Source: Firmicutes bacterium CAG:345
GTDB lineage: Bacteria > Bacillota_I > Bacilli_A > RFN20 > CAG-288
Assembly (NCBI GenBank): GCA_000433315.1
Contig: FR893383.1
Location: 75,691-139,690 of the forward strand
Length of the DNA: 64,000 nt
Reading direction: 5' to 3'
The translations under genes were made by a program, and so were the position numbers. This document shows, in pieces, positions 45,616 to 53,776 of this stretch. Each line of letters opens with the position of its first letter. Within the stretch, counting starts at the first letter, position 1. Under the pieces are notes generated by a model, which had not been told where the DNA came from, did no database searches, and saw nothing but the letters and a program-made list of their open reading frames with translations.

Positions 45616-48600
45616 ATGTTAAAAAATAAAGTAATAATTCCACTTACAGCTCTGATGATTCTCTCTATATGTTCAATAACTAGTTGTAACAATAATACTT
45701 CTTCCAGCTCTAGCAGTTCTTCTAACACTTCTTCCGTAGTAGAATTAAATTATTTGGCATTAACAAGAAGAATAGAATATGTTAAAAACAATTATTTGAC
45801 AGAAGAAAAGAAAAGCTTATATACAGCAGAAAGTATTAAAATTCTTGAAAATGCTGTAAAAGAAGGGGAAAGTTTGGTCAACAATGCTAAAACTCAACAA
45901 GAAATCGATGATGCTGTTATAAAAATTAATAATGCTATCGACAATTTAATATCCAATATAAATCCAGACAAAACTTTAGATGAAATCGGAGAATTCTTAG
46001 ATAATTGCAATGGAAACTATACATTAAAAGTTAATGACTATTACAAAAATAATAATGAAACTCCAATTTCCTATACTATAAAATCAACTGATAAAGCTAT
46101 ATATGACGTTGAAAAAAATGAAGGTTTCATTAAATTTGATGGCTATGTCCATAACTTTAATTATGTCGACAACAATTTTTCTCTCGGAAGAGTACATCTT
46201 GGTGAAAGTCAAAGCCCGGCTTTATATCTTACCGAAAATCGTTTGAGTGATGTTGTCAGCCAACTCGGTGTCAGTGAACCATTCACATCATTTGGCCTTT
46301 CAGTATATAGCGGATTTAAACAAGTTCCAGGACAAAAATACTATATTACCGACAGCACAACATATTTCGATTTGACATTGGATTTAATCAACAATAGATA
46401 TCAATCCTACGATGGCTTTAATGGCCTTTTGCAAAGTATGACCTTAGAATTAACAAATGATAATGTTCTTTTTATGCGTCTATACGGAAATGATTTAACC
46501 GATTTAAAATTCGAATTAGAATTTTCTTCATTCAACACCACCTCTATTGATGGAGTAGATGAATATTTAGCAAATAATACCGAATATAACACTTCCTTCA
46601 GTCCGATGGATTTAGCTAAAGATATGGTAGAAAAATCAAAGACCAGCTGTGGTTTAAAATTCAATGTCTTTTCACACAAAGAAGGAAAATCAACTCAAAA
46701 TCCAAATTATACAATTACCTATAAAAATACTGCTCAAAATGAATATTGGTTATCTTCATCTAATAATGGTATTATCAAAAGTGGATCTTCTTATAAAAAC
46801 TTCAAATATGAAAATGATACTGCAACAATAAATGATGATGCTGCCTATGGAATTAAAGACATCGATATCATCAATAAACTACTTGTAAATTATAATGAGT
46901 TTACTTTATTAGATAAAACCGACGACTACTATTTCAACGTTGGTGAAAATCCTGAGATACAACAAATGCTTTACCGTTTCTTTGAACTCAGCAATTACCA
47001 AAATGTCGCCGATAGAAATTATTTCAACGATGAACCTTCAAAAATAAAAACTTCTGATATTCAAAAAGTATCATTAACAAAAAATGACGAAGGAAAATTA
47101 GTAATAAGTCTTTTCAGTGAATTATCAAGTGGAAAAGATGGCTTAATAATCCGTGCTGTTCTTGAAGATTATCAAAATGTCACCATCGATGGTCTTGAAG
47201 ATTTAACTTCAGCAAATAAAAAACAATTGCAAGATTTCTATACTTCTATAAAAGATGCTGATCAAGAAAAATACACCGAAAAATCCTATCGTGCCTTTAA
47301 AGTAACTCTTGATAAAGCTCAAGAAATTCTAAATGATCAAACTAGCGATATCAACACTTATATTCAAATGCTTTCTGTTTTAAAGAATTCATATTCTGAA
47401 TTAGAATTAAAAACATCTAGCTTTGATGAAGATGGTGAAAGTAAAATCAAAACATTTTTAAATGAAAATTCATCATACTCCACCTCTTATAAAATGGAAG
47501 TAACAAGCAACAATAAAACTTTAACCTATATTGCTAAGTACAACAAATATTTCTATTGCTTAGAAACTAAAACTGGTTATGTAATGATTGATAATTTCGT
47601 TCATAGTTTCCATGTTAAAAACGATAAAATCGTTATCGACAATCTCTATAGTAATGAATATGGCGCTCACGCAAATCAAATCGCTAGAGTTCAAAAATAT
47701 TTTGGTAATTTCGAAAGTTTAGCTGGAATTGAAGATTGGGAAGAACTTAGTGGTTCATATATGACAAGATTAAGCAATTCCAATAAATACTTCACCACAA
47801 ATGTCGACTACTTGAATTTTGTTCCAAATATCAATACCGATAATTTATGTGGCTTCTCCTTAGAATTGTTAGAAAATAATAATTTCGAACTCGAATTATA
47901 TAATTCCACTTCTCTCAATATGAAGATTGATAATGCTAATAGTTATGAATTAGCTTCATTAAATAAGGGTAGTGTCAATACAACTGTTAAAATTACAAAT
48001 CTAAAAAATGCAACAGATGATCTTTTAGAAGCATTCATCAATAGCAACGATGCTGTTTTTACCAAAGATGAAATATTGAATAAATTAAAAGATTTCCCAC
48101 AAACCTATGTCATTAAAAATGATGATGGCGATATAGCCTTAGTAAGTGACAGATATTATTTAGACTTAGAAACAAATCAATTCTATGCTGTAATAGAAGG
48201 TAAAGTTAATAAATATCAATTCAATCCTAATTTTATTGCCGATGGAACAGATCCATATAAACTTCTTGAAGCGGGCATTAAAGTAAATGGTGTTGAAGCT
48301 ACTTCCATCGCTCAAATTACTGGCACTTTAAATGGATTGAAATCCTTAACTGAAAATGACATTACACTTCCTATCGATGAAGATACAAATTTGAACACAA
48401 AGCGTTATTATTATGAACTTAATAGTGAAAAAACAGGTGACATCGTTAAAATTTTAGATATAGACAGCGATTCATTAGGTTCTTTATGCGTATCTTATAA
48501 TAGCAAAGGCGAAATCGTCATTGTCAACTATGAATCCGACTACTACATTGAATCTTATTACACTCTATCAACTGAATATGATGAAATGACAGATATAATG

Positions 48601-48639
48601 TTAAATAATATCATTTCCATGTTAAACAACGAATTCTAA
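45616..48639 (+). CDS. 1007-residue repeat lipoprotein of unknown function
   Basis: A large lipoprotein. The signal peptide ends in ITSC, followed by poly-Ser. Two FIVAR-like helical modules (about residues 45-115 and 550-600; SYRAFKVTLDKAQEILND) separate about four copies of a roughly 190-residue beta-rich domain. Copies share a pattern such as YCLETKTGYVMIDNFVHSF and YDVEKNEGFIKFDGYVHNF, starting near 115, 320, 610 and 820. No family recognised. AAGGAGG precedes the start, 13 nt after the transglutaminase-like pair. It may bind a surface ligand or substrate for the importer. Confidence 0.82.
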   Translation: MLKNKVIIPLTALMILSICSITSCNNNTSSSSSSSSNTSSVVELNYLALTRRIEYVKNNYLTEEKKSLYTAESIKILENAVKEGESLVNNAKTQQEIDDAVIKINNAIDNLISNINPDKTLDEIGEFLDNCNGNYTLKVNDYYKNNNETPISYTIKSTDKAIYDVEKNEGFIKFDGYVHNFNYVDNNFSLGRVHLGESQSPALYLTENRLSDVVSQLGVSEPFTSFGLSVYSGFKQVPGQKYYITDSTTYFDLTLDLINNRYQSYDGFNGLLQSMTLELTNDNVLFMRLYGNDLTDLKFELEFSSFNTTSIDGVDEYLANNTEYNTSFSPMDLAKDMVEKSKTSCGLKFNVFSHKEGKSTQNPNYTITYKNTAQNEYWLSSSNNGIIKSGSSYKNFKYENDTATINDDAAYGIKDIDIINKLLVNYNEFTLLDKTDDYYFNVGENPEIQQMLYRFFELSNYQNVADRNYFNDEPSKIKTSDIQKVSLTKNDEGKLVISLFSELSSGKDGLIIRAVLEDYQNVTIDGLEDLTSANKKQLQDFYTSIKDADQEKYTEKSYRAFKVTLDKAQEILNDQTSDINTYIQMLSVLKNSYSELELKTSSFDEDGESKIKTFLNENSSYSTSYKMEVTSNNKTLTYIAKYNKYFYCLETKTGYVMIDNFVHSFHVKNDKIVIDNLYSNEYGAHANQIARVQKYFGNFESLAGIEDWEELSGSYMTRLSNSNKYFTTNVDYLNFVPNINTDNLCGFSLELLENNNFELELYNSTSLNMKIDNANSYELASLNKGSVNTTVKITNLKNATDDLLEAFINSNDAVFTKDEILNKLKDFPQTYVIKNDDGDIALVSDRYYLDLETNQFYAVIEGKVNKYQFNPNFIADGTDPYKLLEAGIKVNGVEATSIAQITGTLNGLKSLTENDITLPIDEDTNLNTKRYYYELNSEKTGDIVKILDIDSDSLGSLCVSYNSKGEIVIVNYESDYYIESYYTLSTEYDEMTDIMLNNIISMLNNEF

Positions 48640-48651
48640 AATTAAAAATTT

Positions 48652-48690
48652 AATATAGGAGTAGTAGTAGTTATTGACTGCTCCTATATT
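48652..48690 (+). promoter_or_regulatory. hairpin overlapping the promoter of the NifH-like operon
   Basis: AATATAGGAG (48652-48661) and CTCCTATATT (48681-48690) form a perfect 10-bp stem with a 19-nt loop. It could end the upstream transcript, or be an operator, since the -35 lies in the loop. Confidence 0.55.
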
Positions 48691-48702
48691 TTCAAGTATA
48701 AA
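48674..48702 (+). promoter_or_regulatory. sigma-A promoter of the NifH-like operon
   Basis: TTGACT (48674-48679), 17-nt spacer, TATAAA (48697-48702). The predicted start coincides with ATG 48709, giving a leaderless message. Confidence 0.6.
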
Positions 48703-48708
48703 AAAAGT

Positions 48709-49452
48709 ATGAAAAAAATAGCAATTTACGGAAAAGGTGGAATAGGAAAATCAACAACAGTTTCAAATCTTGCCTACAGTTTATCAAGTCTTGGAAAAGT
48801 AGTTTTTCAAATTGGGTGTGATCCTAAAGCTGATTCAACCATCGCTCATAATTATGGTGATAGAATACCATCAGTTTTAGATTGCTTAAGAAATAATAAA
48901 ACCGAAGAAAAAGACTTTCTTTTTAAAGCTCACGACAACGTTTACTGCATTGAATCTGGCGGTCCAATTCCTGGAAATGGATGCGCTGGAAGAGGAATTA
49001 TTACCGCCTTCGAAAAAATAAAAGAATTAGATTTATTTAATAAATATCACCCCGATTATGTTTTATATGATGTACTTGGAGATGTTGTGTGCGGCGGTTT
49101 TGCAATGCCGATAAGAAATGGATATGCCGATGATTTATATATTGTCACTTCAGGTGAAATGATGTCCTTATATGCTGCTGATAACATATTAAGAGCAGTA
49201 AGATATCAAGTAAGACCTGGATACGCTAAATTCAAAGGACTTATCATCAATAAGAAAAACATCGAAAACGAAGACCAGATAGTTGAAAAAGCAGCCAAAG
49301 AAATGGATGCCAACATCTTTTATACCATCGAAAGAGATAAAAAAATACAAGAAGCTGAAAAATTAAAAATGACAGTTTGTGAAGCTTTTAAAGATTCTAA
49401 AATATCTCATGATTATCTGATGTTAGCAAAAAAAATAATTGAAAATGAATGA
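48709..49452 (+). CDS. NifH/BchL-type ATP-dependent iron-sulfur reductase
   Basis: 247 residues of the nitrogenase iron-protein family. Walker A IYGKGGIGKSTT is followed by GCDPKADST, then PGNGCAGRGII (Cys92) and DVLGDVVCGGFAMPIR (Cys128). The two Cys bind the shared [4Fe-4S] cluster of the homodimer. It is a little shorter than NifH (about 270-290). It passes single electrons, coupled to ATP hydrolysis, to a partner protein, here surely the products of the next two genes. There is no nifB, nifEN or other nitrogen-fixation gene in the window, so nitrogen fixation is unlikely. No Shine-Dalgarno precedes it. Confidence 0.93.
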   Translation: MKKIAIYGKGGIGKSTTVSNLAYSLSSLGKVVFQIGCDPKADSTIAHNYGDRIPSVLDCLRNNKTEEKDFLFKAHDNVYCIESGGPIPGNGCAGRGIITAFEKIKELDLFNKYHPDYVLYDVLGDVVCGGFAMPIRNGYADDLYIVTSGEMMSLYAADNILRAVRYQVRPGYAKFKGLIINKKNIENEDQIVEKAAKEMDANIFYTIERDKKIQEAEKLKMTVCEAFKDSKISHDYLMLAKKIIENE

Positions 49453-50314
49453 AATCAAAAATATATCTTATAATGTTAAAAATCTAAATCATTGCCCACT
49501 TGATTACATCTTAGAAGAAGTATATAAACTAGGAAAAATCAATATTTTAACGATAGGAACGGGGGAATGCGCTTATTTTACAAGCAAACAAAATTTTTCT
49601 GATAAGCAATTAAATTATTCTTATATATTAGAAGATAAAGAAATAGTATTCGGCGATTTTTCATCATTAGAAGACGCCTTCTCTTTATTAAATAACTCAG
49701 AATATAAAACCATCGTCGTCATAACCTGTATTCCCGCAATTATGAATTTAAATTTAGATTATCTTATTGACCAATATCCTAAATTACTTCTTTTTAGTGC
49801 TCCATGTTTCAAAGAAAAAAACATTCAAAAAATACTGAGCGATTTTTACTATGTATTTTTTTCAAAAATAAATTTAACAATAAAAGAAAAAACAGAAAAA
49901 CTAAATTACGATGAATATTCCTATGATTTATTCATCGATAAAATCTCCAGTTCAACTTTAATCATTGAAAATCCTGTCTATCTAAAACTTGCAAAATTTT
50001 TATCAGAAAAATATAAAATTAAAATTATCTATAATACTAAAATCAACAACTTAAACTTTTATAAAGAAAATCATAGTTTATTAGATATATCTCAAAAAGA
50101 TATAGAAGAAATTGAAGCTAAATTAAAAAAGATAAATAAAAAAGAGACTTATAATGTCTTAACAAATTATCCATCTTTAAAAGAATTTGTAAATCAATAT
50201 GAAATAAATATCAACTTAGTAGATGAAAAAACAAACGATACTATAGTAGTAAATGAAGCCAAACCTTTCGACGCTTTAATAAAATTTATAAGGAGCGCTT
50301 ATGCCTTTAAATAA
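49445..50314 (+). CDS. short NifD/BchN-type subunit of a nitrogenase-like reductase
   Basis: 289 residues, against about 420-500 for BchN or NifD. Cys17 (NLNHCPLDYI), Cys42 (IGTGECAYFTSK) and Cys95 (VVITCIPAIMNLNLD) align in order with the three cluster ligands of BchN; the first spacing is 25 residues in both. YILEDKEIVFGDFSSLEDAF is the usual segment before the third Cys. I chose ATG 49445 (overlap ATGAATGA with the NifH-like gene) over TTG 49439. The C-terminal domains are reduced. Probably it forms a heteromer with the next gene product and holds the electron-accepting cluster. Confidence 0.8.
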   Translation: MNEIKNISYNVKNLNHCPLDYILEEVYKLGKINILTIGTGECAYFTSKQNFSDKQLNYSYILEDKEIVFGDFSSLEDAFSLLNNSEYKTIVVITCIPAIMNLNLDYLIDQYPKLLLFSAPCFKEKNIQKILSDFYYVFFSKINLTIKEKTEKLNYDEYSYDLFIDKISSSTLIIENPVYLKLAKFLSEKYKIKIIYNTKINNLNFYKENHSLLDISQKDIEEIEAKLKKINKKETYNVLTNYPSLKEFVNQYEININLVDEKTNDTIVVNEAKPFDALIKFIRSAYAFK

Positions 50315-51422
50315 ATACGGAACTTTTCCAAACGGAAGAATAAATATCTTTAACCATTATATCTTATTTGACGATGTCGCAATATTAGACTTTTCTACCT
50401 TTGGACACGGAGTTTATGATTATGGAAACTTATCTCGTTTATTTTATCAAAGAATCGATAAGTCTTGTTATAATGCAAATCTGAATGAAATCGATTTATC
50501 TTTAGGTCAAACTGAAAAGGCTTTTTCGGCTTGTGAAGAAATAATTAAAGATAAAAATATCAAACATATTTTCATCATGCCATCAGCATTAAGCGCAACA
50601 TTAGGATTAGATTTAAATGCCTTATGCTACGATATCAAAGAAAAATATAACATTGAGGCTTCAACTATATTTTTAAATTTAAACGATGATTTTTATCAAG
50701 CAGAGACATATTTTTACAATAATTTATATCGATATATAAAATTAGAAAGCAGTGAAAAATATAACTTACTCGGTGATGAAGTAACAAATTCAAATATTCT
50801 AAAGCATCAAAAAATAAAAAAAATAATCAAAGAAAAAAGTAATTTAGATTGCCAATTCGATTCACTGGATTTTAATAATTTAACAGATCTTCACCTTTCT
50901 AATAGATTAAATATAATCACTTCTAAATCAGCCTTAGAACTAGCTAAAAAAATGAATATTCCCTATATATTCTTAAATTCATTGGATGAAAAAAATGATG
51001 AATTATTTTTTGAAAAATTAAATATTAATATAACTAAGAAAGAAAAATTAGATTACATTTATTTTCAATTTCAAAACATAATCAAAATGACACAAAAAAG
51101 AATTATCTGCTACTTAAATCTCGATCATTTAGATATGTTAAAAAATCTTTTTTCAAATTTAAATGTTCCTTTAGAATTAATTGCTACTCATAAAAACAAT
51201 GAATACAAATATATGAATATGGATGATTTTATCGATAAATATAGGAACGAAAATGCTATTTATATCTCCAATGAAAGAGTGCAAAAACATTTATCTAATT
51301 GCATAGATTTTGAATACATCGGTTTAGACTACAAATTACTAACTCCCTTTGAAGACACCTATATTTTCTATGATAGCGGATTAAAGCTTTTAGAAAAAAT
51401 TATATCTTTAATAGTATATTAA
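50301..51422 (+). CDS. short NifK/BchB-type subunit of a nitrogenase-like reductase
   Basis: 373 residues. NEIDLSLGQTEKAFSACEEI and IFIMPSALSATLGLDLNAL match the region around the third cluster Cys of NifK/BchB, but Ser replaces Cys (MPSA). The first-cluster region reads FGHGVYDYGNL with no Cys; His36 falls near the Asp ligand of BchB (GD in BchB, GH here). A cluster shared by three Cys from the partner and one non-Cys residue from this subunit is therefore possible. AAGGAG precedes the ATG, and the gene overlaps the previous one by 14 nt. The substrate is unknown. Confidence 0.75.
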   Translation: MPLNKYGTFPNGRINIFNHYILFDDVAILDFSTFGHGVYDYGNLSRLFYQRIDKSCYNANLNEIDLSLGQTEKAFSACEEIIKDKNIKHIFIMPSALSATLGLDLNALCYDIKEKYNIEASTIFLNLNDDFYQAETYFYNNLYRYIKLESSEKYNLLGDEVTNSNILKHQKIKKIIKEKSNLDCQFDSLDFNNLTDLHLSNRLNIITSKSALELAKKMNIPYIFLNSLDEKNDELFFEKLNINITKKEKLDYIYFQFQNIIKMTQKRIICYLNLDHLDMLKNLFSNLNVPLELIATHKNNEYKYMNMDDFIDKYRNENAIYISNERVQKHLSNCIDFEYIGLDYKLLTPFEDTYIFYDSGLKLLEKIISLIVY

Positions 51423-51440
51423 TTAAATAAAACAGTATTT

Positions 51441-51485
51441 GCAACTTTTAAAAATATATAGAAGTTGCTTTTTATTATTTAAATT
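51441..51485 (+). terminator. terminator of the NifH-like operon
   Basis: GCAACTT (51441-51447) pairs with AAGTTGC (51472-51478), followed by TTTTTATT. Confidence 0.65.
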
Positions 51486-51560
51486 TAAAGCCGAATAAAA
51501 TATAATATTTGTGTAAGTTAAATCTAACAATTTAAACAAAAATATATCTGAATGTGAAAT

Positions 51561-52253
51561 ATGAAAAACAAAGATTTAAAATTTGATAAAAGCTGTCATG
51601 TTCTATATTCTAAAGCTTGTGAGAAAGAAATAAAAAAGAAAATAGCTTTGCATTATCCAAAATCTGAACAAGAAAATGTTTGGACAAGAGTTCAACTTCA
51701 ATATGTTGAATATTTAAAAGATTGGAGAAAAGATTTAGGCGGAAAAAAGAATTTTCATAACGGCAAAGGTGGCACTTATGATTGCATTGCTATTATGACT
51801 TATTATGCGGTCTGTAAAGATGTTACAAGTTTCCGTGAAATTGAAGAGAATTTAATTCTACCTTCTTTTAAAAAATTAAAATTTTTCGATTGCAATAAAC
51901 CATTTTGGAAAAAGCTAATGCATAAAGCTTTCACTTCAGCAAAAACAAAATGCGATAAATGGCATGACTATGAAATGAATGTTGCACCTTTTTCCAAAGA
52001 TGGTCCAATTTATTATGAATTCACTGCTTGTCCAGTTGCCCAATTTGCTAAACAGTTTGGTCTAGAAGAAATAATGCCAGCTATTTGCAATGTTGATTAT
52101 ATTTCTATGGAATGCATTCATGCAAAACTAATAAGAACATCTACTTGCGTCAACGAAAATAAATGTGACTATACTATTTACGGAGACAAAGATAAATTTA
52201 TTCTTGATCATCCAGAATATAAAGATGAACAAGGATTTAGAAGAAATAAATAA
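51561..52253 (+). CDS. L-2-amino-thiazoline-4-carboxylate hydrolase-family protein
   Basis: 230 residues. FHNGKGGTYDCIAIMTYYAV, IYYEFTACPVAQFAKQFGLE and MPAICNVDYISMEC match the ATC_hydrolase family. Named members open a thiazoline ring in cysteine synthesis, but most family members are untested and this one is rich in Cys (about ten). It begins about 140 nt after the NifH-like operon, behind a terminator, with its own TATAAT near 51500 and no clear ribosome site. A link to the reductase is only positional. Confidence 0.8.
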   Translation: MKNKDLKFDKSCHVLYSKACEKEIKKKIALHYPKSEQENVWTRVQLQYVEYLKDWRKDLGGKKNFHNGKGGTYDCIAIMTYYAVCKDVTSFREIEENLILPSFKKLKFFDCNKPFWKKLMHKAFTSAKTKCDKWHDYEMNVAPFSKDGPIYYEFTACPVAQFAKQFGLEEIMPAICNVDYISMECIHAKLIRTSTCVNENKCDYTIYGDKDKFILDHPEYKDEQGFRRNK

Positions 52254-52333
52254 TTTTTATTTATTTTATACTTTGTATTATTTTTTATTCTTTTATTTTT
52301 GCTACAATAAATTCCTAGGAACAATTGCAAAAA

Positions 52334-53248
52334 ATGATAATTAATACAGGTCAAAGAACTGACATTCCAGCTTTCTATTCTAAATGGTTTATCAATCGAA
52401 TCAAGGAAGGTTATGTCCTTGTTAGGAATCCATATTATCCAAAACTAGTAACAAAATTTATTCTGGTTCCTAAAGTTGTCGATGTAATTGGTTTCTGCAC
52501 TAAAAACCCTCATCCGATGCTTGAATATCTTGATGATTTATCAGATTTTCGTCAATTTTGGTATATTTCAATCACGGCTTTTGGTAAGGACCTTGAACCT
52601 AATGTTCCTCATGTAGATAAAGTTATTGAAGATTTTAAATATCTTTCTAAAAAACTAGGTAAAAATGCAATCAATTGGCGTTATACTCCTATTATCATCA
52701 ATGAAAAATATCCAGTTGAAAGACATATTAGAGCTTTTGAATACATAGCTTCTCATCTTGTCGGCTATACTTCATTAGCTGTTTTCGGTTTTGTCGATAT
52801 TTATGAAAAATTAAAATTAAATCATCCTGAAATCCTCGATACATCTGATGAAAATAAAATATATTTAGCCCGAGAATTTTCAAAAATTGCCCAAAAATAT
52901 AATATGAATCTTCGTCTATGTTCAAAAGAAAAATGGTTAAGAAATTTTGGAATAGATGTTGATGGATGTATGCGTTTAGAAGATTATGAAAACGCTATTG
53001 GTTTAAATTTAAAACCGAACAAAAAAATGCAAGCAAGAAAAAATTATTGCTCTTGTTTTTTGTCTAATGATATCGGCGCTTATAATTCCTGTTTACATTT
53101 TTGTAAATATTGCTATGCAAATGGAAATGCTCAATTTGTAAAAAATAATTTTTTAAAACATGATGATAATTCTCCTTTCATCATAGGTACTTTTTCTAAA
53201 GATGATATCATCAAAGAAGCAAAGCAAGAATCTTGGATAATAAAATAA
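52334..53248 (+). CDS. DUF1848-family protein (Cys-cluster enzyme, possibly radical SAM)
   Basis: 304 residues. INTGQRTDIPAFYSKWFINR, VIGFCTKNPHPML and the C-terminal CSCFLSNDIGAYNSCLHFCK then YCYAN define the DUF1848 family; the Cys group probably binds an iron-sulfur cluster. The function is unknown. I preferred ATG 52334 over TTG 52325 because family members start close to the RTDIPAFYS motif. A TACAAT -10 lies about 28 nt upstream. Confidence 0.85.
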   Translation: MIINTGQRTDIPAFYSKWFINRIKEGYVLVRNPYYPKLVTKFILVPKVVDVIGFCTKNPHPMLEYLDDLSDFRQFWYISITAFGKDLEPNVPHVDKVIEDFKYLSKKLGKNAINWRYTPIIINEKYPVERHIRAFEYIASHLVGYTSLAVFGFVDIYEKLKLNHPEILDTSDENKIYLAREFSKIAQKYNMNLRLCSKEKWLRNFGIDVDGCMRLEDYENAIGLNLKPNKKMQARKNYCSCFLSNDIGAYNSCLHFCKYCYANGNAQFVKNNFLKHDDNSPFIIGTFSKDDIIKEAKQESWIIK

Positions 53249-53259
53249 ATTTTTTAGAT

Positions 53260-53293
53260 AATTAGTTGACATGTCAACTAATTGAAATATAAT
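53260..53293 (+). promoter_or_regulatory. promoter with perfect 24-bp palindrome (MarR operator)
   Basis: AATTAGTTGACA (53260-53271) is followed by its exact reverse complement to 53283. It contains the -35 TTGACA (53266-53271), 16 nt before TATAAT (53288-53293). Almost certainly the site of the MarR regulator it drives. Confidence 0.8.
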
Positions 53294-53314
53294 ATCCTTG
53301 AAGTGAGGAGAAAT

Positions 53315-53776
53315 ATGGACATTAGAAATTTAACAAAAATCGTTAGAAATATGATGCTATATAAAAATAGTGCTGATAAAAATTTATTAGCGTTAAACGA
53401 GAACGAATTTGAAATGCTCCGTTATATCACCAAAAGAGAATATCGAAGCTTAAAAGAAATCACTGATTATCTCAATGTTGATAAAAGCTTAGTTACTAGA
53501 ATGTGTAAAAAACTATTAAAACTTGATTATATAACTATTGAAGATGACCCTTCTGATTCTAGAAAAAAACTTCTTAAAGCGACCAAAAAAGCCTTTGAAA
53601 TTAAAAACGATATGTTTGATAGAGAATATGAATTTTACAATTCTTGCTTAAATGTTTTAACTCCAGAAGAAAAAGAAAATTTTTCACATTTAATTGACAA
53701 AGTTTATATTGAATCAAAACGTTTGAGAAAAAATAAATTCCAAGGTGTTGAAAATGAAAAATCTAAAATACGATAA
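53315..53776 (+). CDS. MarR-family regulator of the ABC exporter
   Basis: 153 residues. The winged helix reads REYRSLKEITDYLNVDKSLV plus TRMCKKLLK, with the wing IEDDPSDSRKKLLKAT. The promoter runs through 53293 and GAGGAG sits at 53305-53310, so the start is ATG 53315, not the earlier TTG at 53282. It overlaps the exporter gene by 23 nt and is expected to repress the operon until it binds a toxic compound. Confidence 0.9.
   Translation: MDIRNLTKIVRNMMLYKNSADKNLLALNENEFEMLRYITKREYRSLKEITDYLNVDKSLVTRMCKKLLKLDYITIEDDPSDSRKKLLKATKKAFEIKNDMFDREYEFYNSCLNVLTPEEKENFSHLIDKVYIESKRLRKNKFQGVENEKSKIR

Noticed and set aside
48709..51422. True nitrogen-fixation genes
   Set aside because: Subunits are too short, the NifK-type protein lacks the P-cluster Cys, and no nifB/E/N/V or other nif genes are present.
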